From a virus: a stretch of DNA of 32,281 nucleotides. Positions 14,358 through 23,288 of this stretch are shown piece after piece. Positions within the stretch are counted from its first letter, which is position 1, and each line of letters opens with the position of its first letter. The translations under genes and the position numbers were made by a program. The notes beneath the pieces are model-generated. The model ran no database searches. It was not told the DNA's origin and was given only the letters and a program-made list of their open reading frames with translations. The stretch spans positions 1 through 32,281 of IMG/VR virus record IMGVR_UViG_3300032011_000067; one strand, 5' to 3'.

Positions 14358-14839
14358 TGGCTACTGTAGCGCAAGTTGCTAAAGCATCATTACAACGAAT
14401 CTTAGTTCAGGCTAGTGAGGCTCCGTTAGAAGCAGACGAGTACGCTGACTTCATTTTTGCTATGAACAATTACATGGGTGAGCTTGATGCTCAGGGCGTT
14501 AAGTTAGGTTTTACTACTGTTTCCGGTCTAGGTGATGAAGTTACGATTCCCACAGGCGCTCTGAGAGGCGTTATTGCTAACCTAGCTATAGAAGTAGCCC
14601 CAGATTATAACGGTATAGTGTCGCAAGGCCTTGTAAAAGCTGCAAAAGAAGGCATGAATACAATGCGCCTTATAGGACAAACTATAACAAAAAGCGAAAT
14701 GCCTTCTACATTACCGCTAGGCTCAGGTAATGAGGGTGACCTGTCAGGCATCTCTGGACATTTCTATCCAGACTCAGAAGCAGATATTTTGGCAGAAACA
14801 ACTGGAGCAATAGCTTTGGAGCAAAATACAAATGGATAG
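14357..14839 (+). CDS. Tail accessory / DNA-stabilisation protein, P22 gp4-like
   Basis: This is a head-completion protein that binds beneath the portal and begins the tail, 160 aa (P22 gp4 is 166 aa). Recognisable features are an N-terminal helix for portal binding (VAQVAKASLQRILV), the segment IANLAIEVAPDYNGIVSQGLVKAAKEG, corresponding to the P22 HNLACRIAPDY region, and a late PLGSGN...GHFYPD stretch matching the P22 PTGSGN...HYFPG region. It is coupled by TAATG to the tiny basic protein and overlaps the next gene by 8 bp. It precedes a gp10-like gene, as in P22, but with one gene inserted. Confidence 0.85.
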   Translation: MATVAQVAKASLQRILVQASEAPLEADEYADFIFAMNNYMGELDAQGVKLGFTTVSGLGDEVTIPTGALRGVIANLAIEVAPDYNGIVSQGLVKAAKEGMNTMRLIGQTITKSEMPSTLPLGSGNEGDLSGISGHFYPDSEADILAETTGAIALEQNTNG

Positions 14840-15677
14840 ATCGCAAGGTAGAAAAAAATCAGATTTTGTTGCAAAGACATCTGTAGATGCTGGCGCATAC
14901 ATAGATTACTTTGTTAACGGCACAAACTATAAAATTTTATACACAAACTTTCTTAGCGGTCTTGGTGTTACTGGAACGATAGTTTCAGAAGGCGATGCTT
15001 CTGGAATTGCTGTTTTAAATGTAGATGGAACTGTTAATAAAATTAGAAACATAGAAAACGGGTCAGGTATCATAGCTAGCGTTTCAGCTAACGGTGGTGT
15101 AAAGCTACAACAAAACTTTACAGCAGATACTACTGGCGAACCTATACTGCGAAACATAACGGATGATACTCCAGACATAGTTTCTTTGGTTGCAGGAGCT
15201 GGAATTTCTATAGCAAGGACAAACAACTACCTTACAATATCAGAAACAGCAAACACTATATTAGATGGACTTGTAAGTTTACAGGCTAACTCAACGGCTA
15301 CTACTATATCAGTAGCTGGAACAGCCGTAATTGTAGCGGGAACATGGGTTGTTCAAAAGAGTGGTGTAGGATCAGCTACAACGTCAGGAAGAATAACTTA
15401 TACAGGCTCTGCTAACCAAGAGTTAGTGTTAGACGCAAGTTTGTCTATAAAGACAGCTTCAGCTTCAGCTCAAAACGTATCTGTTTACTTAGCAAAGAAC
15501 GGCACAATAATAGCTGCCTCAAGAATAAATGCGGAAACAGATAACACAATGGAAAAAAATATTTCTGTTAGTTGGATAGAGACTGCGGCTCAAAATAATT
15601 ACTTTGAAGTGTTTGTAGCTAACGATACAAGCACAGATAATTTAATAGTTTCTAGGGCTGTTCTTAGGACTTCTTAA
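14832..15677 (+). CDS. Beta-rich tail protein with C1q/TNF-like C-terminal domain; needle or fibre candidate
   Basis: 281 aa. The N-terminal part (about 1-130) is beta-repeat-like with segments such as NGTNYKILYTNFLSGLG and NGGVKLQQNF, reminiscent of tail fibres. From about residue 145 to the end, a jelly-roll-like pattern appears (ISVAGTAVIVAGTWVV... VSVYLAKNGTIIAASRI... VSWIETAAQNNYFEVFVAND) of the C1q/TNF type. It lies between the gp4- and gp10-like genes. Some P22-like phages have a tail needle with a TNF-like knob. This could be a functional counterpart, but no long coiled coil is seen. It may instead be a small receptor-binding or decoration protein. Confidence 0.6.
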   Translation: MDRSQGRKKSDFVAKTSVDAGAYIDYFVNGTNYKILYTNFLSGLGVTGTIVSEGDASGIAVLNVDGTVNKIRNIENGSGIIASVSANGGVKLQQNFTADTTGEPILRNITDDTPDIVSLVAGAGISIARTNNYLTISETANTILDGLVSLQANSTATTISVAGTAVIVAGTWVVQKSGVGSATTSGRITYTGSANQELVLDASLSIKTASASAQNVSVYLAKNGTIIAASRINAETDNTMEKNISVSWIETAAQNNYFEVFVANDTSTDNLIVSRAVLRTS

Positions 15678-17098
15678 TGCCAAAAACTATATTGCCTATA
15701 GCAAACGGATATTACGAAAGTGACTCTCTGCCTATCTCAGCGCAGGAGTGCATTAACTTTTATCCAAATATAGTTCAGGCTCCAGCGTTAAATCAGGAAA
15801 CATTGTTTGGAACTGATGGCATAGAGCAAGTTGCATATGCAAGCAGCCTAGAGATAAACAGAGGCGCACATGAAATGAACGGTGTGCCTTACTTTGTAAT
15901 AGGCAATACGCTTTACAGTATGGACTCTAGTAATGTGTTGACCACTAGAGGAACTATTGCTGGTAGTGGATTAGTGTCTATGGCAGACAATGGAACTCAG
16001 ATGTTAGTTTTGGTTCCTAACGGTAATGGTTACATCTATAACCATACCTCTACGACACTGACACAAATTACTGATGTAGACTTTACTGCTAATGGTAATC
16101 CTCAAAAGGTAGTCTACATAGATGGATATTTTTGTTTAACAACAGACAGTAAGAAATTTATTGTAAGCTCTATAAACGATGGACTTAGCTATAACGCTTT
16201 AGACTTTGGTACGTCAGAGTCTGACCCTGATGAAATTGTTGCTCCGGTAGTGTTTAAGAACCAGTTGTTTATTGGCGGCTCCCAGACAATAGAAGCGTTT
16301 TCAAATATTGGAGGCGCAGACTTTCCATTTCAAAGGACAGGATTGTTTTTAAGTAAGGGTATAGTCAGTCCTTTTAGTATTCAGTCATTGCAAGATACGT
16401 TTATATTTATCGGGTCCGGTTATAGAGAATCTCCTGCTATATGGGCGTTAAGCGGTAATGACGTTGTAAAAATATCTACAACGGCAATAGATAAAGAGCT
16501 AGGAAGTCTCACAACGGACCAGATTAATGCTATTTACTCTTGGTCCTATGCTCAGAAGGGAGCCTACTTTGTTGGTTTTGCTTTGCCTTCTACTACGTTT
16601 GTTTATGACCTTATAAGCAAAAGATGGCATGAAAGAAGGTCTGTTATAGATGGGACTTTAGGAGCTTACAGGGTTAAGTCGTTAGTTAGAGCTTATAATA
16701 ATGTGTATTGTGGTGATTTAACTGATGGTAGAATAGGCAGGCTTGATGCAGATATTTTTAAGGAGTATGAGACTCCTATACAAAGAACAATAGTCACACA
16801 ACCTTTTCAAAACAATATGGAATCTTTTGTGCTGCCTTCTATAGAGATGACAGTAGAAAGCGGTGTAGGAAATCCTAATAGCGTTGATCCATTGCTTGGA
16901 ATGTCAAGAAGTAAGAACGGCAAAATCTGGACAAGTGCTAGATACCGAAAGATGGGCAAGGTTGGTGAGTACGACAAAAGACTTATATGGAGAAGGAACG
17001 GCAGAGCGTCAAGGTTTGAGCTTTTTAAATTTACTATGAGCGATCCTGTAAAGCCTGTCCTTATTCAACTAACGGCTGAGATAGAGGCGGCAGCATGA
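15677..17098 (+). CDS. Packaged-DNA stabilisation protein, P22 gp10-like
   Basis: 473 aa, the length of P22 gp10 (472 aa), which forms the hexameric tail hub plugging the portal channel. Repeated beta segments of propeller type run through the protein. Examples are NQLFIGGSQTIEAFSNIGG, FIFIGSGYRESPAIWAL, NNVYCGDLTDGRIGRLD and, near the C-terminus, YDKRLIWRRNGRASRFELFKF, matching the P22 YDKRVLWKRVGRIRR region. Start and stop both overlap neighbours. It anchors the P22-like tail assignment of this phage. Confidence 0.88.
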   Translation: MPKTILPIANGYYESDSLPISAQECINFYPNIVQAPALNQETLFGTDGIEQVAYASSLEINRGAHEMNGVPYFVIGNTLYSMDSSNVLTTRGTIAGSGLVSMADNGTQMLVLVPNGNGYIYNHTSTTLTQITDVDFTANGNPQKVVYIDGYFCLTTDSKKFIVSSINDGLSYNALDFGTSESDPDEIVAPVVFKNQLFIGGSQTIEAFSNIGGADFPFQRTGLFLSKGIVSPFSIQSLQDTFIFIGSGYRESPAIWALSGNDVVKISTTAIDKELGSLTTDQINAIYSWSYAQKGAYFVGFALPSTTFVYDLISKRWHERRSVIDGTLGAYRVKSLVRAYNNVYCGDLTDGRIGRLDADIFKEYETPIQRTIVTQPFQNNMESFVLPSIEMTVESGVGNPNSVDPLLGMSRSKNGKIWTSARYRKMGKVGEYDKRLIWRRNGRASRFELFKFTMSDPVKPVLIQLTAEIEAAA

Positions 17099-17346
17099 CT
17101 TACAAGTTAAATGTAGCGCAGCCAATAGTTGAAAGAGATGGGACAATGGCTAATGCTTTCAGGCAGTATACTCAGGATGCTGCTTTGAGTATTCCCATTA
17201 CAGGAACAGGTACACCAGAAGGTAATGTAGAGGCTAGGCAGTTTAGTTTGTACTTAGACACTTCTGGAGGTGCTGGCAGCATTCAATACAGAAAGATGCT
17301 GGCAGAAATTGGTGGTGATCGCAAAAAGGGCTGGATAGCCGTTTAG
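17095..17346 (+). CDS. Small virion-associated protein, 83 aa
   Basis: The ATG overlaps the previous stop (ATGA). The second half carries the pattern GTPEGNVEARQFSLYLDTSGGAG...GWIAV, matching the GSPEG-V-A-GSLY-DT-GG...TGW motif common in phage tail and fibre-associated proteins. The N-terminal half (RDGTMANAFRQYTQDAA) looks helical. It is probably a minor tail or virion protein working with the gp10-like hub. The family pattern is recognised; its exact function is unknown. Confidence 0.7.
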   Translation: MTYKLNVAQPIVERDGTMANAFRQYTQDAALSIPITGTGTPEGNVEARQFSLYLDTSGGAGSIQYRKMLAEIGGDRKKGWIAV

Positions 17347-17355
17347 GAGAATATT

Positions 17356-18129
17356 ATGTCAGGAGCAGGAGCAGTAGCAGGCGCAGTAGCTTCAACGGTT
17401 GGAAGCGTTTTAGATTATAAAGCTAATAAAAAAGCAGCTAAAGAGCGCGAAGAACAATTAGAAGCTTTAAAAGGTGATATTACAAAATATGGGGGAAGAG
17501 CTGTTGATAGTCTTCTTCCTGCTTATACTGCTGGTCAAAATGTAAGAGAGGAAGGCCTTAACGCAAACTTAGCCTTAGCTGGAAATATGTTTGAGCCTAG
17601 AGTGGACCTTTTGCAAGATTCTGGATACATGGCTCAACAGGCTATACTTGCAGGACTAATGGGCCAAAGAGCTGCAACATTAGGTGATCCTATTAATTAC
17701 GGAGCATTGCAGCCGCAAAGTGTTCCTGTAGATATGTCTGCCTTGACAGGTATAACGAATCCAACAGGAATAACTTTTGCCGATATGAAAGTTCCTGATT
17801 ACGGAGCTTCTTCTGGAGAGGCGGCTCAACAAAATTGGAATGCGGGTACAGTAGCTCAATATTTAGAAAATTATCCTGACATTGCTGAAGAGTATAACGC
17901 AACTAAGGGCAAGTTAATTGACGACAGTGGAAACAAGATTTTTAATAGCCTTGAAGGTTATGCTAAATGGCATTACGACAATTACGGAAAAAATGAAAAT
18001 AGGATATTTGATAGGCCTTTGCCTACTATGGCTGCCGCACAAGGCGCACAGACAACAAACATAGATACATCAATGGATGGCTTTACCGGAGATCAGGTAA
18101 GAGGCGCTATGATGGGAGTGGAGGGTTAG
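17356..18129 (+). CDS. Ejection-region protein, 257 aa
   Basis: This is the first of four genes in the ejection-protein block, with an AGGAG site. The N-terminus is Gly/Ala-rich and weakly hydrophobic (GAGAVAGAVASTVGSVLDY), followed by a charged coiled-coil stretch (NKKAAKEREEQLEALKG). The C-terminal 165-220 region contains YLENYPDIAEEY...GYAKWHYDNYGKNENR, resembling the YL..NPDV...HY..YG..EGR unit found in some bacterial surface and phage proteins. It is placed where P22 has gp14/gp7. It is probably packaged and ejected, inferred from position and N-terminal character. Confidence 0.65.
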   Translation: MSGAGAVAGAVASTVGSVLDYKANKKAAKEREEQLEALKGDITKYGGRAVDSLLPAYTAGQNVREEGLNANLALAGNMFEPRVDLLQDSGYMAQQAILAGLMGQRAATLGDPINYGALQPQSVPVDMSALTGITNPTGITFADMKVPDYGASSGEAAQQNWNAGTVAQYLENYPDIAEEYNATKGKLIDDSGNKIFNSLEGYAKWHYDNYGKNENRIFDRPLPTMAAAQGAQTTNIDTSMDGFTGDQVRGAMMGVEG

Positions 18130-19998
18130 ATGGCACTAAGCAACTTAAAAGGCATACCTAAAAAACCTCCATACGCTGATGCTGATGTTGAGAGGGTAAA
18201 AGGTTTGCTTAACTCAGCAGCGGTAACTGTTGGAGAAGTATCTCAGTATTTTAAAGTTCCACGGTCAGTAGTTATAAGTAATCTGGCTGGCGTTCCAGTT
18301 GACGGTGAATACAGCCAAGAAGAAGCAAATAAAGTTGAAAAGCTTATAAGTGCTGGTGTTGCAAGTATTAGTGATATTGCTCAAAACTTTAAAGTTGCTC
18401 CTTCTGTTATAGAAGATGCATTAGTTAATGGGTTTAATTATAACTCAGCTCAAATTGCTGAAGCTCAAGCTGGGCTTCCTGTTAGCAGGATTCAAACTCA
18501 AGCTCCTCCTGTAGCTCCTGATCCTGTAGCTCCTGCTGCCGACACTCCTGTAGCTGTTGCGCCAGCCGCCGCTGCGGTTCCAACTAACATAAATGATATT
18601 CCTGTGGATGGAGATTACACTCAGCAGGAAGTTGCTCTTGTTGTTGGTGCGTTAAATAATAAATATGTTACTGCCGCTGATGTGGCTAAACGGTTTGGAT
18701 TTACAGAACAACAAGTAAATGAAGAGCTACAAAGACAAAATGAAGTTTTAAACAGAAACTTAACGGAACAACTTAAAGCAGCTCTTTCAGCTACACCTAT
18801 TTCACCCGCTCCTGCTGCCGCCGCTCCAGCCTCTGCACCAGCCGCCGCTGCACCAGCCGCCGCTCCAGCCGCTGCTATTGTTACTCCTACTCCTGCTGCT
18901 GCACCAGCCGCTACTCCATCAAGCCTCAGTGGTGGAGCTGCGGTAGGCGCTGCTGGAGCGTCTGGAATACAAAATACTACTGACCCCAATGCAGTAACAG
19001 CAAAAGATAAATTACCTCCAATTGCGGTAGCAAATTACGCGACAGGTAGCGATATACCTATAGGTCTAAAGGGTTCAGAACAAGCTTTAAAAGGCACTAC
19101 AGCAGGGTCAATAGACGTTCTTGATGCTGTTAACAGAGCTGGAAGGCAAGACATAAACCCTTATGCTATTGCTGGGCAAGATGCGTTAAGGACACAAAGA
19201 GCTTTAGCTGGACTAGATGGTCAGGCGGCTTTTGATGCAGCCTATCAAGAAAGTCCTCAGATGGCTTTCCTTAGAGAGCAGGGAGAAAGAGCTGCCTTGA
19301 GAAATGCGGCTGCAACTGGTGGGTTAGGTGGCGGCAACGTATTAAAAGAGCTGACAAGATACAACACTGGTTTAGCTTCTCAGGACTTACAGAACCAAAT
19401 AGCTAACATAAATCAGTTATCTGGCAGAGGATTTAACGCAGCAACTCAGATGGCTAATTTAAATTTAAACACAGGACTTCCTGCGGCTAACGCTATTAAT
19501 ACGTTAGGGATTAACCTTGCAACAGGTAGAACTGATGCGGCCACTAAACTTGCTAACCAATATGGCGATGCTTCTAATAAGCTTGCTAACATTCTTGGAA
19601 GTCAGGGATTGAATATAAGCAATCTGGTTGGGAATACATCCTCAAATATTATGAACGCAAGAAACAATGCAGCACTAAATGAATCTAGGGCGCAAGAAAA
19701 TTTTGGAACTAATCTTTCAAACATTCAAACAGGAATGGGCAGTCAATTATCCGGTGTTCCTGTGGCTCCAATAGCTGTTCCAAACTATTCGGGAGGAGTT
19801 CAAAATGCTTTTAACGCTGCTGCTTTAGGAGCAGAAGTTTTTGGAAGAAATGATGGTGGAGCGCCAGTGGATAACTCTAAAGGAATCCCTAACCCTAACT
19901 ATCAAAATACTAATATGGCTCCAGCAGCAAATGCTAACTCTGGAGCTTGGGGCAACTTTTATGGTGTTCCCAGACAAAACACAGCGTGGAATTTTTAA
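18130..19998 (+). CDS. DNA-transfer/ejection protein with three HTH-like repeats, 622 aa
   Basis: The N-terminal third has three related units at about 14-53, 60-101 and 163-203. Each has the pattern VxxLLxxxxVTxxxVxxxFxVPxxVVxxxL, like short helix-turn-helix modules. They are separated by Pro/Ala-rich linkers (122-151 and 220-263). From about 340 to 560 is the ejection-type core: a SPQMAFLREQGERAALRNAAATGG segment, then NTGLASQDLQNQIANINQLSGRG, matching DNA-transfer proteins of P22-like phages. It is probably packaged in the capsid and ejected to help form a DNA channel. It immediately follows the previous stop. The HTH-like calls are by pattern only. Confidence 0.78.
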   Translation: MALSNLKGIPKKPPYADADVERVKGLLNSAAVTVGEVSQYFKVPRSVVISNLAGVPVDGEYSQEEANKVEKLISAGVASISDIAQNFKVAPSVIEDALVNGFNYNSAQIAEAQAGLPVSRIQTQAPPVAPDPVAPAADTPVAVAPAAAAVPTNINDIPVDGDYTQQEVALVVGALNNKYVTAADVAKRFGFTEQQVNEELQRQNEVLNRNLTEQLKAALSATPISPAPAAAAPASAPAAAAPAAAPAAAIVTPTPAAAPAATPSSLSGGAAVGAAGASGIQNTTDPNAVTAKDKLPPIAVANYATGSDIPIGLKGSEQALKGTTAGSIDVLDAVNRAGRQDINPYAIAGQDALRTQRALAGLDGQAAFDAAYQESPQMAFLREQGERAALRNAAATGGLGGGNVLKELTRYNTGLASQDLQNQIANINQLSGRGFNAATQMANLNLNTGLPAANAINTLGINLATGRTDAATKLANQYGDASNKLANILGSQGLNISNLVGNTSSNIMNARNNAALNESRAQENFGTNLSNIQTGMGSQLSGVPVAPIAVPNYSGGVQNAFNAAALGAEVFGRNDGGAPVDNSKGIPNPNYQNTNMAPAANANSGAWGNFYGVPRQNTAWNF

Positions 19999-21471
19999 AT
20001 GGCAGATACATTAAGCGATTATTACGGTCTTGGTCTACCACAACAAACCCAAGATCAAATACCAGCAAGCAACGCTTTATCTGGAAACCCTATTAGCTTT
20101 CCGTCTTTAGATGCGCCTCTAGGCGGCTCTACAAGATCAAGAGGCCAAAAGCTTATGGGCATGGGTGGCGGTGCTGACCTTCCTACAAAGCTAAGAGCCT
20201 TGGGTGCAATGTTTGGTAACGAGGTTCCTGAGTTTAGACAGCAGATGATGCAAGAAAGAGAAGCAGAAAGCAGGCTTGGTGTGCAAGAGCTTCAAAAAAG
20301 AGAGATGTTGGATAAGTCTTTAGCTAAGGATTATTTTACTGCCTATGCTATGGCTGAGAATGAAGACTATCAAGGGTTTATGGACTTGATGCAGGACAGG
20401 CTTCAGCTAGAAAGAAAGCTTGGCTTAGACTCAAGTTCAACATTAGAAATCATGCAGGATGCTCAAGGACCAGATGGTTTAGCTAGTGTTATGCCATATT
20501 TAAAATCTACTATAGATGCCTCCTTTGCTGCTGGTTACTTAACGCCTGCTTCTGTTTTGCAAAACGTGCCAGCATCTTACAGAGCTTTACAACTTAGAGC
20601 AGATGAGGCTGGTTTACCAATAGGTTCGGCAGAACGTGCAGAATTTATGCGTTCCGGTGGAACAGATTATAACAGAGGAGGAATAGGTTTAGAGAGATGG
20701 GCTAATGGTACAGCGATTCAATATTTACCTGACGGAAATACTCGCGTTATTGATAGGTCGGGAAGAATTATTACAGACCCAGCAGAAAAACTTCAAGTTT
20801 TAGAATTAGCTTATGCATCTGGGCCAGCAGAAGCTGCTGCTGAAGCTACTCAAGTTGCAAATGTAAATAGATCACAAGAAATTATTACTAATTCTTTAGA
20901 TTCAGCAAAAACTGTTCCTAATATAAAAGCATCTTTAGTTTTGCTTAATGGTGTTATAGAAACAGGAGGATTTTCTGGAATTAGTTTAAGGCTTAAAAAT
21001 TCTTTAGGAATAGGCTCTGGAGATGAGGCTGAGTTAGCTTACAATTTAAGAAAAAGCGTTTTAGAACAATTAAGACCTACTTTTGGAGCTGCGTTTACTG
21101 AAAGAGAAGGCGCTCTTTTAAGAGAGATAGAAGCAAGCGAAACGAAAAGCACTGAGGGAAATATAAGACTTCTTGAAAAGCTTCTTGCAGCTGTCGAATT
21201 AGATGTTGAGATGGGTAGAGCAAGAGCAATGGATCAGCAAGATACAAGCACTGTTCGTGATCTTGATACTTTTATGAACGCACAGCTAGGGGCTAACTCA
21301 ACAGGTTTGTTTAATGAAATTTACCAAAATAATTTAGAATTATCTGAGACTAATACAGGAATTCCTCCAGCTCCTCCTATTCCAAATGAATATGGAGATA
21401 TGACCCAAGAAGCGTGGGAACAAATATGGCAAAACATGGAACCAGAAGGTAGGGCGTTATGGAGACGTTAA
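19999..21471 (+). CDS. Ejection/internal virion protein, 490 aa
   Basis: The gene starts directly after the previous stop. Gly-rich segments lie near residues 40-60 (GMGGGADLPTKLRALG). A strongly helical centre follows (EFRQQMMQEREAESRLG...LQKREML). Around 370 the stretch LRPTFGAAFTEREGALLREIEASET appears, a pattern seen in internal/ejection proteins of short-tailed phages (RPTFG..FTE.EG). No enzyme motif is visible. It corresponds in position to P22 gp20. Probably a component of the ejectosome across the host envelope, by position and pattern. Confidence 0.75.
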   Translation: MADTLSDYYGLGLPQQTQDQIPASNALSGNPISFPSLDAPLGGSTRSRGQKLMGMGGGADLPTKLRALGAMFGNEVPEFRQQMMQEREAESRLGVQELQKREMLDKSLAKDYFTAYAMAENEDYQGFMDLMQDRLQLERKLGLDSSSTLEIMQDAQGPDGLASVMPYLKSTIDASFAAGYLTPASVLQNVPASYRALQLRADEAGLPIGSAERAEFMRSGGTDYNRGGIGLERWANGTAIQYLPDGNTRVIDRSGRIITDPAEKLQVLELAYASGPAEAAAEATQVANVNRSQEIITNSLDSAKTVPNIKASLVLLNGVIETGGFSGISLRLKNSLGIGSGDEAELAYNLRKSVLEQLRPTFGAAFTEREGALLREIEASETKSTEGNIRLLEKLLAAVELDVEMGRARAMDQQDTSTVRDLDTFMNAQLGANSTGLFNEIYQNNLELSETNTGIPPAPPIPNEYGDMTQEAWEQIWQNMEPEGRALWRR

Positions 21472-23279
21472 CAGAGGAACAAAAAGCCGCCATAGAAAGT
21501 GCTATGTCTAACAGTAGTTCTAATGCTCTTAGTCAGGAGCAGCAATCAGTTATTGAAGCGGCAAAGTTACCTCCAGCTCAAAGATTGTTTCTTGAGGCTA
21601 CAGGTGGAGTTGTGGATTGGTTGCAGAGCGACTCTCCACGCGCTCAAAAAACTTCAGAAATAATTACGGCTGGATTGAGGGGAGACCAAACAAAATCAGA
21701 AACTGTTGGTCAGCTTGAGGGACAAGCTTTTGCAGCTTTTGGTGATTTGTTAATGGAAGGAGTAAACGCAGCAGGAAGAGGACTTTCGTATGTTACTCCA
21801 GACTTCATAGAAGATGAGGTAATGAATCAGTTAGGAATATTTTTTGACCAGCCTTTAATGAGAAAAGGAAAAGAAGCATTAATTGCTGGAGGGCAAGCTT
21901 GGCAAAATTTTTCTCAAGAAAACCCAAGAGCAGCAAGAAACATTGAAGCAGTTGTTAATGTAAGCTCGGTTGGGGTTCCTACAAAAATAGGAACTGATGT
22001 AGCTGGAACCGCATTAAAGAAAAATCTTCCTGAAATGCCTTCTACCAGAAGGCAAAGAGAAGCAGAACAAAGTATGCAAGTCCCAGAAACTAGAGGTAAT
22101 AGAGAAACAGCTAGGTATAGAGAAGTAGAAACCGGATTTGATGGGCCTGTTACAACATCACAGGCTGGTCCTGTTAGGCCAAATACCCAAGTTGTTAGAG
22201 ACCCACTTCAAGATAAGGCAATAAAGGTAGGTTTTGATGAAGCTACAATCCCTTTGATTAGAGAATCAAGCCCAACAGACAGAAGGAATATGCTTGAGTC
22301 TTTAGATATAATGGAAAAAGCTTTTAAAAACAAAGCATATAGTATGACAGCAAGAACTACTGATGTTGCTGGAAATTCAATTTTACAAAGATATAAGCTT
22401 ATAAAAAGAGTAAACGAACAAGCAGGAAACAGTATAGATGGATATGCAAGAAGAAATTTAAAAAATGAAAAAGTAGCATTTAAAGAGCCTGTTGAAAACT
22501 TTTTATCTTCCTTAAATAAAATGGGAGTAAAAATTAATCCTGATTTAAGTTTAGATTTTAGAGGGTCTACTATTGAGCAGCTTGCAGGGTCTGAAAGGCT
22601 TTTATCTTTAGTAGTAAAAAGAATGAAAAGCCCAAGAGAAAATATGAACGCCTATGAGGTTCATCAATTTAAGAGATTTTTAGATGAGCAACTTGATTAT
22701 GGCAAAAACCCAAACACATCAGACGGAGCTTTATCTACAAATGTTGAAAATCAAATAAAAACTTTAAGAAGAGAAATGGATCAAGTTTTAGATAATAATT
22801 TTCCAGAATATAAAAAATTTAATGACACTTATGCTGAATCAATAAGTGCTATGCAAAATTTTCAAAAAGTAATAGGTAATATAAACTTAACAAGCGACAA
22901 TGCGTTAAGTGCTGTTGGAACTAAATTGAGAGGTCTTGATTCAAACGCTCAATACAGAATACCTCTTATGGATTCTGTTGAAGAGTTGCAAAGGCTTGGG
23001 GTAAAGTATGGCGGTAATTTTGATGATAATGTGGCTAATCAGGTAGCATTCACATTAGAGCTAGATAAGGTTTTTGGAACCAGAGCAGAGGCAAGTTTAA
23101 AAGGACAAATAGCGCAAGTTGTAGCAGGAGTGCCAACCAGAGGCAAAACAGGAAATGCGATAGAATTTGGTAAATTAGCTTTAAAACAGGGGCCAAATAC
23201 AGAGGCTCAGTTTACGGCAATGAGAGAATTATTAGAAAGTTTTGACAAACCTTTTAGAAGTGGTCCTTTCAGAGAATAG
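21459..23279 (+). CDS. Ejection/internal virion protein, 606 aa
   Basis: The ATG overlaps the previous gene by 13 bp. The N-terminus (1-60) is Glu/Gln/Ser-rich with LTEEQKAAIESAM and LSQEQQSVIEAA duplicated units. Residues about 270-560 are very Lys/Asn-rich and helical, likely coiled coil (KRFLDEQLDYGKNPNTSDGA, then LRREMDQVLDNNFPEYKKFNDTYAESI). No lysozyme motif was found, unlike some gp16-type proteins. Third large protein in the block, at the place of P22 gp16. It is probably ejected. The NFPEYKKFNDTYAES pattern is frequent in phage internal proteins. Confidence 0.72.
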   Translation: METLTEEQKAAIESAMSNSSSNALSQEQQSVIEAAKLPPAQRLFLEATGGVVDWLQSDSPRAQKTSEIITAGLRGDQTKSETVGQLEGQAFAAFGDLLMEGVNAAGRGLSYVTPDFIEDEVMNQLGIFFDQPLMRKGKEALIAGGQAWQNFSQENPRAARNIEAVVNVSSVGVPTKIGTDVAGTALKKNLPEMPSTRRQREAEQSMQVPETRGNRETARYREVETGFDGPVTTSQAGPVRPNTQVVRDPLQDKAIKVGFDEATIPLIRESSPTDRRNMLESLDIMEKAFKNKAYSMTARTTDVAGNSILQRYKLIKRVNEQAGNSIDGYARRNLKNEKVAFKEPVENFLSSLNKMGVKINPDLSLDFRGSTIEQLAGSERLLSLVVKRMKSPRENMNAYEVHQFKRFLDEQLDYGKNPNTSDGALSTNVENQIKTLRREMDQVLDNNFPEYKKFNDTYAESISAMQNFQKVIGNINLTSDNALSAVGTKLRGLDSNAQYRIPLMDSVEELQRLGVKYGGNFDDNVANQVAFTLELDKVFGTRAEASLKGQIAQVVAGVPTRGKTGNAIEFGKLALKQGPNTEAQFTAMRELLESFDKPFRSGPFRE

Positions 23280-23288
23280 GAATTAACA

